From the NCBI GenBank assembly GCA_024275555.1, contig JAJRYW010000118.1:1-10127 (forward strand): a stretch of 10,127 nt of DNA, in the 5' to 3' direction. Positions 1 through 5,183 of this stretch are shown here, piece by piece; position 1 is the stretch's first letter; each line of letters starts with the position of its first letter. The notes beneath the pieces were generated by a model. It was not told the DNA's origin. It was given only the letters and a program-made list of their open reading frames with translations, and did no database searches. The translations under genes were made by a program, and so were the position numbers. The DNA is from Calditrichota bacterium. GTDB taxonomy: Bacteria; Calditrichota; Calditrichia; RBG-13-44-9; J075.

Positions 1-311
1 ATGAGCTGGTCGATGAAGTCGTCCTTTTTGCCCAACCTGCGGAGCGCCGCCCCGTGATGGGTCATTCAGTAGTGGCAGCGGTTGGCGCTGGAAACCACCA
101 CCGCGATCATTTCCCGCTGGGCGCGGCTGAGGCCGGAGCGGCCGCACATTAATGTTTTGTAGAGTTCATAGTGCCCGGAAAGCGAGGGTGGGTTAAGACT
201 GTGGATTTTCAGGATATGATCCACGATCCCATGACGGGTCGTCAGCCGCGTATAGAGCTCTTTTAGTTTCCCTTCCGCTTGAGCTTCGGGAATCATTTTA
301 ATCCAGGCCAT
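1..311 (-). CDS. AhpD-like (carboxymuconolactone decarboxylase fold) peroxidase-related selenoprotein, partial; in-frame TGA read as Sec
   Basis: The family comprises small all-helical thiol oxidoreductases related to AhpD. Seen: from the ATG at 311 the protein opens MAWIKMIPEAQAEGKLKELY and reaches ANRCHY, then TGA (66-68), then continues in frame with MTHHGAALRRLGKKDDF to the window edge, 103 codons in all. With the TGA as residue 82, the site is E67-x11-C79-x2-U82-x3-H86. This is the exact spacing of the AhpD site E-x11-C-x2-C-x3-H, in which the second cysteine is the reactive one. A TGA replacing precisely that cysteine, with family-like sequence preserved after it, indicates selenocysteine rather than a stop. 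The start is fixed by GAGGA (318-322) six bases before the ATG; a TTG at 359 is in frame but lies upstream of the family-like start. The C-terminal part lies outside the window. It is the last visible gene of a minus-strand operon, 48 bases after the M28 gene. Substrate and physiological role are unknown. The alternative is a nonsense-mutated pseudogene. Confidence 0.85.
31..61 (-). promoter_or_regulatory. Candidate bacterial SECIS hairpin after the Sec TGA
   Basis: Starting four bases after the TGA, the mRNA can fold into an imperfect hairpin. The outer stem is CCCA (61-58) with TGGG (34-31). The inner stem is GCGG (50-47) with CCGC (42-39), closing a four-base loop CGCT. The apical loop begins about 19 nucleotides after the TGA and has G as its second base. 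This agrees with the general bacterial SECIS pattern of a stem-loop directly downstream of the UGA with a G near the start of the apical loop. The fold was drawn by eye; no energy was computed. The region is also coding and GC-rich, so some hairpin is expected by chance. Confidence 0.5.
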
Positions 312-317
312 CTGTAT

Positions 318-322
318 TCCTC
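318..322 (-). promoter_or_regulatory. Shine-Dalgarno site of the AhpD-like gene
   Basis: GAGGA on the minus strand lies six bases before the ATG at 311. It decides in favour of that start over the in-frame TTG at 359, which would add 16 residues with no resemblance to the family. Confidence 0.7.
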
Positions 323-359
323 GGTTGTTATGCGATAAATGGACGTAAAAAATAGTCAA

Positions 360-1361
360 TCATTTTCCGCGATACAATAAGCGAACTAACAGATCGCCAA
401 TTTGCTGCAAACTTTCCGGACTGCACTGGTCCGGCGTATCCCCGACGGTGTGCCAGGCCGGGTAGTCAAAATCGATCAAGTTTACCACCGGGACGCCCTG
501 GCGCAGGAAGGGGATATGATCGTCCAGGATGGCTTCCCCGGGGGCGTCAATAAATGCACTCAGCTTTTGCGATTTGGCGATTTGCCAGATTTTGTCCTGA
601 AGCGGGCGGGCGTGTTCGGCGGAAAACTGTTCCCGCTTGATGGTCAAATCTTTATCGCCGATCATATCCAGCAAAATTCCCCAGGCCGGGCGGTAGTTGG
701 CGTTGCTGTTGGCAAAAACCTCCGCGCCGATGGAAAAGGGATTGAGAGTGTCGCTGCCGGCATCCGCTCCATAATCGCCGATATCTTCCAGATCGAACAG
801 CACGATGTCTACTCCAAAAGGAAGGGGGCGCTCATGGATAATCCGGGCCATCTCCAGCAAAACCGCTACGCCGGAAGCGCCGTCGTTGGCGCCTGGTACC
901 GGCTGGTTGCGCCGGGCGCTGTCGGGGTCTTTATCTGCCCAGGGGCGGCTGTCCCAGTGGGCGCAGAGCATGATGCGGTATTTTTCCTCCGGCGCTGAAT
1001 TAAAAGAGGCGATGATATTCCGGCCCCGGTAGCTTACCCCGGCCCGCCGCCGGTCGGTGTAGCTGAACTCCTGCACCCCGATGTTGTCGGCGTACTGCTT
1101 TAGCTGCCGGACAAGATAGTCGCCGCACTGCCGGTGTGCCGCACTGCCGGGAACCCGTGCGCCAAAATCATACTGTGTGGTAAGCTGCCGGAACGCCCTA
1201 GCCCCATCGAAAATTGGCAACGCCGTTTCTCGAAAAAAGGAATAGAATACCACGCCCAGAACCAAAACCAGGGCGACGCCCCCGCCAAACCGCCTACGGC
1301 GCATTTGCCGATGCTCTGCCGAAGAACGGGACGAGGATGTTTTTTTCTCGCCCCGCTTCAT
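360..1361 (-). CDS. Membrane-anchored M28 family metallopeptidase / glutaminyl-peptide cyclotransferase-like protein
   Basis: A zinc-dependent M28 hydrolase of 333 residues, of the subgroup resembling glutaminyl cyclase; it could release N-terminal amino acids or cyclise N-terminal glutamine. Seen: an arginine-rich N-terminus (RRRR, 21-24), then a hydrophobic segment (about 26-43), suggesting an N-in signal anchor with the catalytic domain outside the cytoplasm. Family motifs follow in order: AHWDSRP (H135, D137), GANDGASG (D160), FDLEDIGD (E192/D193), LDMIGD (D232) and WHTVGDTPDQCSP (H304). By comparison with known cyclases, D160, D193 and H304 are the likely zinc ligands and E192 the general acid/base. 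Length is normal for the family. The ATG overlaps the stop of the upstream small gene as ATGA with no clear ribosome-binding site of its own, so translation is probably coupled. Which reaction it catalyses cannot be told from sequence alone. Confidence 0.9.
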   Translation of the reverse strand: MKRGEKKTSSSRSSAEHRQMRRRRFGGGVALVLVLGVVFYSFFRETALPIFDGARAFRQLTTQYDFGARVPGSAAHRQCGDYLVRQLKQYADNIGVQEFSYTDRRRAGVSYRGRNIIASFNSAPEEKYRIMLCAHWDSRPWADKDPDSARRNQPVPGANDGASGVAVLLEMARIIHERPLPFGVDIVLFDLEDIGDYGADAGSDTLNPFSIGAEVFANSNANYRPAWGILLDMIGDKDLTIKREQFSAEHARPLQDKIWQIAKSQKLSAFIDAPGEAILDDHIPFLRQGVPVVNLIDFDYPAWHTVGDTPDQCSPESLQQIGDLLVRLLYRGK

Positions 1362-1540
1362 TGGGATGATTCGCTGTAAAAACGGATTAAAAACTCCCCT
1401 TCTTTGGGGGTCAGGTTAAAGCGCAGCATCGCTTCATGAACCAACTGCTGAAGTTCCGCCCCTTCTTTCTCCCGGCGCTGTTCGGCAATCCATTGGACGG
1501 CCTTGCGCAAGGCTTCTCCTTGTGGTAAAATGGCGCTCAT
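1358..1540 (-). CDS. Small helical protein of unknown function (60 aa)
   Basis: A 60-residue protein starting MSAILPQGEALRKAVQWIAE and ending FLIRFYSESSQ. The start is the ATG at 1540, preceded by GAGGA (1546-1550) five bases upstream; an in-frame ATG further up (1567) lacks such a site. The sequence is charged and amphipathic, without signal peptide or membrane segment, and should form two or three helices. Its TGA stop overlaps the M28 start (ATGA), so the two genes are translated as a unit. I recall similar short proteins beginning xxIxPxGEALRKA with a C-terminal LTPKE-x2-FL segment in other bacteria, without a known function; this is memory, not a search. It is the first gene of the operon that ends in the AhpD-like selenoprotein. 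Confidence 0.75.
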   Translation of the reverse strand: MSAILPQGEALRKAVQWIAEQRREKEGAELQQLVHEAMLRFNLTPKEGEFLIRFYSESSQ

Positions 1541-1545
1541 GAATT

Positions 1546-1550
1546 TCCTC
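1546..1550 (-). promoter_or_regulatory. Shine-Dalgarno site of the 60-aa gene
   Basis: GAGGA on the minus strand lies five bases before the ATG at 1540. It selects this start over the in-frame ATG at 1567. Confidence 0.7.
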
Positions 1551-1699
1551 TCAGTAAGATAGTTCAATGCCGTTTGAGGCGGCTGTGAAGCCGGTTTTTA
1601 TCTCTTATCAATGCCAATCCCAAGTTGAACTTAATTTGACGCAGAATACCGCTGATTGGGCAGATTTCCGCTGAGACCATTTTTATATATCCTGAATTT

Positions 1700-1860
1700 T
1701 TGATGCTTTGCATATCTTTCCCCGGTTTTCTCGCTTTCTTCTCACAACCGGGATGAATAGGATTTAAGCGGATCGACTCTTTTCATTTTAAAAACAATTT
1801 TCAGCGTTTCTCTTTCTGCTTCAGCGTTTCTCAGCGTCAAATTTTCAACTCGTGATTCGC
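1700..1860. repeat. Dispersed intergenic repeat, copy A (direct repeat flanking the M20 gene)
   Basis: Shares several blocks in the same order and orientation with 3223-3355: TTGATGCTTT, CCCGGTTTTCTCGCTTT, an ACCGGGATGAAT/ACGGGAGGAAT block, CAGCGTTTCTC, and CAAATTTTCAA-x-TCGTGATTC. It contains a 7-bp inverted repeat, CCCGGTT (1721-1727) with AACCGGG (1746-1752). This copy also has the TCAGCGTTTCTC piece twice (1801 and 1821). It lies just past the stop of the M20 gene. Confidence 0.7.
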
Positions 1861-1869
1861 ATTATCAGT

Positions 1870-3063
1870 TTATTCTTCGGATCTGCTTGCTTGCATGATA
1901 ATTTCGGCAAGCAGGGCCATGCCATGCTTTAAAATCTCTTCGTCAATATCAAAACGCGGATCGTGCAGCATGTGCACCAGCCCTTTCTGTTCATTACGGG
2001 TGCCCAAAAAAATGAAACAGCCGGGGATTTGTTGGGCGTAATAAGCAAAATCCTCGCCCCCCGGAAAAGGCTCAGCCGGGTAGATCACATTCTCTTCCCC
2101 CAGGGTGCGCCCGGCCGCCCGGCGGGCCTGTTCGGTTGCCCGGGGATGGTTGATGAGCACCGGGTAGCCTTCCTGGTATTGCAGGCGGTATTCCGCGCCA
2201 TAGACGGAGCAGATCGCGGCAATTCCGTCCCGGAGCCGGTTGCGGATTTTGCGCTGAACGGTTTTGTTGAAGGTGCGCACGGTTCCGGTAATATGGGCCC
2301 GCTCCGGGATGACGTTGTGAGTCGTACCGGCATGAAATTGGGTGACCGAAACCACGGCGGTTTCCCGGGGATCGATCTGCCGGGAAACAACGGTTTGGAT
2401 ATTGGCGATAAACTGCGCCCCGATGACCACCGGGTCGATGGTTTGGTGCGGAGCGGCGGCGTGTCCGCCCACCCCAATGATTTCGATTTCGAACACATCC
2501 GGCTGGGCCATCACTGCTCCCCGGCAAATCCCGGCCCGGCCGCTGGGAATTAACGGCCAGACATGCTGGGCAAAAATATAATCCACACCGTCGATGGCGC
2601 CGTCTTCAATCATTGCCGGCGCGCCGCCGGGAAGATTCTCTTCATTGGGCTGAAAAATGAAGCGCACCGATGCCGGGAGTTGCTCGCGTCGTTCCGTAAG
2701 CAGGGCAGCCGCGCCCAGGAGCATTGCGGTATGGGCGTCATGGCCGCACAGGTGGGCTTGACCTGCTATTTGAGACCGGTAGGGCTGTTCCGATTGCTCT
2801 TCAATGGGAAGGGCGTCCATATCCGCCCGGAGGGCAATGCGCCGGCTGGCGCCGGGCACATCCAAATCTGCGACTACCCCGCTGCGGCCCACCCCGGTAC
2901 GCACCTTCAGGCCCAGCCGGGTCAAATAATCCGCGGCCAGGCCCGCGGTTCGCTGCACCTCAAATCCCAGCTCGGGATGCCGGTGGATATCCCGGCGAAT
3001 TTGCACAATCCCCGGGTAGAGCGCGTTGACTTGAACTTTTAGGTCGGATTTCTGTGCGGTCAT
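1870..3063 (-). CDS. M20 family (M20D-type) metallo-amidohydrolase / N-acyl-amino acid hydrolase
   Basis: A 397-residue, full-length enzyme of the group that includes hippurate hydrolase, IAA-amino acid hydrolase and N-acetyl amino acid deacetylases. These cleave an amide bond between an acyl group and an amino acid using two metal ions. Seen in order: HRHPELGFE (27-35), DMDALPIEEQ (81-90), CGHDAHT with C106 and H108, QPNEE with E141/E142, H167 in AQHVWP, the lid-domain HAAAPH (201-206), GGEDFAYY (335-342) and MLHDPRFDIDEE with H367. By comparison with plant ILL2, C106, H108, E142, H167 and H367 are the metal ligands and E141 the catalytic glutamate. No signal peptide, so probably cytoplasmic. 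The ribosome-binding site before the ATG at 3063 is weak. The gene is flanked on both sides by related direct repeats. The actual substrate cannot be deduced. Confidence 0.92.
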   Translation of the reverse strand: MTAQKSDLKVQVNALYPGIVQIRRDIHRHPELGFEVQRTAGLAADYLTRLGLKVRTGVGRSGVVADLDVPGASRRIALRADMDALPIEEQSEQPYRSQIAGQAHLCGHDAHTAMLLGAAALLTERREQLPASVRFIFQPNEENLPGGAPAMIEDGAIDGVDYIFAQHVWPLIPSGRAGICRGAVMAQPDVFEIEIIGVGGHAAAPHQTIDPVVIGAQFIANIQTVVSRQIDPRETAVVSVTQFHAGTTHNVIPERAHITGTVRTFNKTVQRKIRNRLRDGIAAICSVYGAEYRLQYQEGYPVLINHPRATEQARRAAGRTLGEENVIYPAEPFPGGEDFAYYAQQIPGCFIFLGTRNEQKGLVHMLHDPRFDIDEEILKHGMALLAEIIMQASRSEE

Positions 3064-3445
3064 CGATCCAGTCTCATCTTAGATAAAAAAACACTTTTCA
3101 ATTTTGGCCATTACCCTCGGCCATAAAGACACAAGCCAATCATGTTTCGCTCAATTTACTTAGTTTCCCCGCTAATTTAGCCGCAGTTCTCAGAATGGCA
3201 AGCACCGAATAAAAATACTAACTTGATGCTTTTAATATATTGGCCCGGTTTTCTCGCTTTTCTCTCATAAACGGGAGGAATGAAGATTTACGGAGACCGC
3301 CTTTTTCCGATTTCATCAGCGTTTCTCGCGGCAAATTTTCAATTCGTGATTCACACAAAAAGCTAATATTTCCGGTTGTCCGGATTTGAATTATTCGATA
3401 GATTGGGGCATTCATTTTTATGCAAGGATGTAGCTGATTAATCCC
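3064..3445. other. Divergent intergenic region between M20 and Omp85-like genes
   Basis: This 382-base stretch separates two divergently transcribed genes, so promoters for both should lie here, but I could not pick out a convincing one. It contains repeat copy B (3223-3355). A 65-codon minus-strand reading frame at 3218-3415 falls almost entirely on that repeat, and I do not consider it a gene. Confidence 0.55.
3223..3355. repeat. Dispersed intergenic repeat, copy B (direct repeat flanking the M20 gene)
   Basis: Same orientation and block order as copy A at 1700-1860. It begins TTGATGCTTTTAATATAT and ends CAATTCGTGATTCAC. The internal inverted repeat is kept in altered form, CCCGGTT (3244-3250) against AAACGGG (3269-3275), one mismatch in seven. 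Confidence 0.7.
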
Positions 3446-4873
3446 ATGCCTTTATTTGCCGCTATTCAAACCCGGAAGCCGTTTTTTCTGCGATGCCGGG
3501 GATTCCGCTTTCTTTTTTTTCTCTGGATTTGCATCCCCTTTGCTTCGCTCCACAGCCAGTCCGGCCGGCCGGATTCTTCGAATACGGCCGATACCCTGGC
3601 AATCATTAACGATTATTACTCTGTGCGGGGCATCGAGCAGGATGAGCGACGGCCGGTCAACCGGGTGCGGCGGGTGTTGCATACGGCTTTTTATCCCCCG
3701 CGCAAACTGGTCGATATTCTGTTGACCACCGCCGGATTCAGCGCAATTCTGATCGATGAAAAAAAGGTGGTGCAGAAATTTGAGGATGTCTTTTACCTTT
3801 ACCGGCGGGAATTGGGCTGGTTTCCGGTATTCAACTTTGTGACCGGCACGCCTAAAGGATACGGGATCAGTTTGTTTTATCATAAAAATTATACCAGCGC
3901 CTTGATTAAAACCGGTTACGCGGATGAAGAAATCTGGGGCCTCAAGGCAAAGCTGTCCTACACTTTTTTCCGGCGCAACTATGTTTGGCAAAGCAAAGTA
4001 GAACTGCGCCTGGACAATGATGATGATTTCCGCTTTTACGGAATTGGCTCCCAGCCCCTCCGGGACCCGCGCAGCCGCTTTCTGGAGAATCCGGCGGCGC
4101 GATTCGGATTTTACCAGCAGCGCCGTTTCCTGGTCAAATACAGTTTGGGAGTGCGCACCTCCCCGGACTGGGAGTTTTTCCTGACCACTTTCTACCGTAA
4201 ACGGTCAATTCGGAGCCCGGATGATCCCGATCCCCGAAACTTAGTCAATGTGTTCCAGGTAGAGCAAATCCCCGGTTTCCGGATTGACGCGCAGCATTGG
4301 TATAACGAGTTGTCGTTCCGCTATGACAACCGGGAGTTGCTGAAAATCTCCAGCCCGGGCCTGCGGGTGGAGGGGTATACCGGGGTCTCCATCGGTGTAA
4401 AAAATGATAACAGCCGTTTATTCCGGGCCGGGGGGGATATTTCCGCTTTTATCCCGGTGTTGCGTCACAACCGACTCATCGTTGCGCGTCTCAATTTTAA
4501 TATGGTGGAGAGTTTGGAAGCCTCCCGGCCGATTCCCTTCACCGAGTATCCCCGCCAATCCTCGTTCCGGGGGGCGAACCGCAAGAAACTGCTGCGCAGC
4601 GATAACTATTCCCTGCTGAGTTCCCTGGAATATCGCTGGCCGCTGACCTACCATCTCTCCGGCCACCTGTTTGTGGATTCCTGGATCGTGGGGAAGACTC
4701 CCCGTCTGCTGACCATTCATAATTCACCCTGGGCGGCCGGGTTCAGCATCGAAGTGCACAATCAATACAGCGAGTTTGTGCGGCTTACCGTCTCCGGCGG
4801 CTCGGAAGGGTTGTTCCTGCGTGGAGTGGTGGGGTTTTCCAAGCTTTACCGGGACCGGGCGGATTGGCGATGA
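3446..4873 (+). CDS. Omp85/BamA-like outer-membrane beta-barrel protein lacking POTRA domains
   Basis: A 475-residue protein with a signal peptide (hydrophobic core about 21-35, likely cleavage near SLHSQ) and a C-terminal barrel of the bacterial surface antigen (Omp85) type. Seen: a lead of about 100 residues too short for POTRA domains, alternating hydrophobic beta-strands from about 125 onward, FYGIGSQPL (198-206), the strand FRYDNRELL (291-299) followed by SPGLRVEGYTG, and SSFRG (372-376), which matches the conserved FRG/VRG motif of the Omp85 inner loop, followed by SSLEYRWPL (392-400). The C-terminus is not the usual terminal aromatic: the last strand GVVGFSKLY is followed by a charged tail RDRADWR. 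Short Omp85 barrels of this kind occur in surface lipoprotein export or are of unknown role. The ATG at 3446 has only a distant AAGGA upstream (3424-3428). The downstream neighbour is a large lipoprotein, separated by a MITE-like repeat. Confidence 0.8.
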   Translation: MPLFAAIQTRKPFFLRCRGFRFLFFLWICIPFASLHSQSGRPDSSNTADTLAIINDYYSVRGIEQDERRPVNRVRRVLHTAFYPPRKLVDILLTTAGFSAILIDEKKVVQKFEDVFYLYRRELGWFPVFNFVTGTPKGYGISLFYHKNYTSALIKTGYADEEIWGLKAKLSYTFFRRNYVWQSKVELRLDNDDDFRFYGIGSQPLRDPRSRFLENPAARFGFYQQRRFLVKYSLGVRTSPDWEFFLTTFYRKRSIRSPDDPDPRNLVNVFQVEQIPGFRIDAQHWYNELSFRYDNRELLKISSPGLRVEGYTGVSIGVKNDNSRLFRAGGDISAFIPVLRHNRLIVARLNFNMVESLEASRPIPFTEYPRQSSFRGANRKKLLRSDNYSLLSSLEYRWPLTYHLSGHLFVDSWIVGKTPRLLTIHNSPWAAGFSIEVHNQYSEFVRLTVSGGSEGLFLRGVVGFSKLYRDRADWR

Positions 4874-4910
4874 GAATGTATCTTTACAGAAGAGATTCGG
4901 ATCATTAATT

Positions 4911-5129
4911 AGACCTTATTGCCTTTTAAAAAACTGTAATTATTAACTTTAAAAAGCCACTGTCATTTCGAACTCCAGGGACGGAGAGAGAAATCTGTGC
5001 GTATTCGACATTAAAGTTGCTGAAATAATTGTAAATTAAAGATAAAGTTTTGAGTGTTAACAGATTTCTCTCTTCGTTCGAAATGACATAAGTTAGGTAG
5101 TAATATAAACTTAGTTTGTAATAAGGTCT
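4911..5129. mobile_element. MITE-like nested inverted-repeat element
   Basis: Outer arms AGACCTTATT (4911-4920) and AATAAGGTCT (5120-5129) are perfect 10-bp inverted repeats. Inner arms at 4961-4998 and 5060-5088 are inverted copies of a TGTCATTTCGAAC ... AGAGAGAAATCTGT motif. The 13-base and 14-base flanks match exactly. The left arm has eleven bases between them and the right arm two. The sequence between outer and inner arms is also loosely complementary. The TGTCATTTCGAA...GAGAAATCT motif is one I recall as a frequent intergenic repeat in Bacteroidota-like genomes. No transposase is encoded, so any movement would require an enzyme supplied elsewhere. Confidence 0.65.
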
Positions 5130-5136
5130 ATTAAAG

Positions 5137-5160
5137 AATTGACGCGGAGAAACGCTGAAT
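5137..5160. repeat. Dispersed GCGTTTCTC repeat, inverted copy
   Basis: AATTGACGCGGAGAAACGCTGAAT is the reverse complement of the TTCAGCGTTTCTC-x-GCGTCAA core found in copy A (1820-1840), and nearly that of copy B (3316-3334). It lies at the right border of the MITE-like element and directly before the lipoprotein gene. Confidence 0.6.
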
Positions 5161-5183
5161 AAGACTGAAGATCACAGAATTGA

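Larger units (their letters stand above)
1541..1869. other. Intergenic region between the M20 gene and the M28 operon, rich in dispersed repeats
   Basis: No convincing ORF. Positions 1635-1675 hold a short TTGACGCAGA...CGCTGATT...CGCTGA sequence typical of dispersed intergenic repeats. From about 1700 to 1860 there is a longer unit shared with 3223-3355. The promoter of the minus-strand operon should lie in the right-hand neighbourhood of 1550-1650, but I see no clear -35/-10 pair. Confidence 0.6.
4874..5183. other. Intergenic region largely filled by a palindromic repeat
   Basis: Most of this 310-base AT-rich stretch is the nested inverted repeat at 4911-5129, followed by the dispersed short repeat at 5137-5160. 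No RNA gene or coding region is apparent. Confidence 0.6.

Noticed and set aside
66..359. A 97-codon gene ending at the TGA at 66-68 and starting at TTG 359
   Set aside because: The start lacks a ribosome-binding site while the ATG at 311 has one. The TGA replaces the active-site cysteine and the family sequence continues beyond it, so the short form is judged a misreading.
402..998. 198-codon plus-strand reading frame
   Set aside because: It lies opposite the M28 gene, whose motifs are unmistakable. The product has no recognisable features.
1580..1599. Terminator-like hairpin CGGC-TGTGAA-GCCG followed by GTTTTT on the plus strand
   Set aside because: The stem is only four base pairs and no plus-strand gene ends here.
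1963..3042. Several long plus-strand reading frames opposite the M20 gene
   Set aside because: They are antisense shadows of a GC-rich gene with clear M20 motifs throughout.
3218..3415. 65-codon minus-strand reading frame in the intergenic region
   Set aside because: It overlaps repeat copy B almost completely and has no ribosome-binding site or recognisable sequence.
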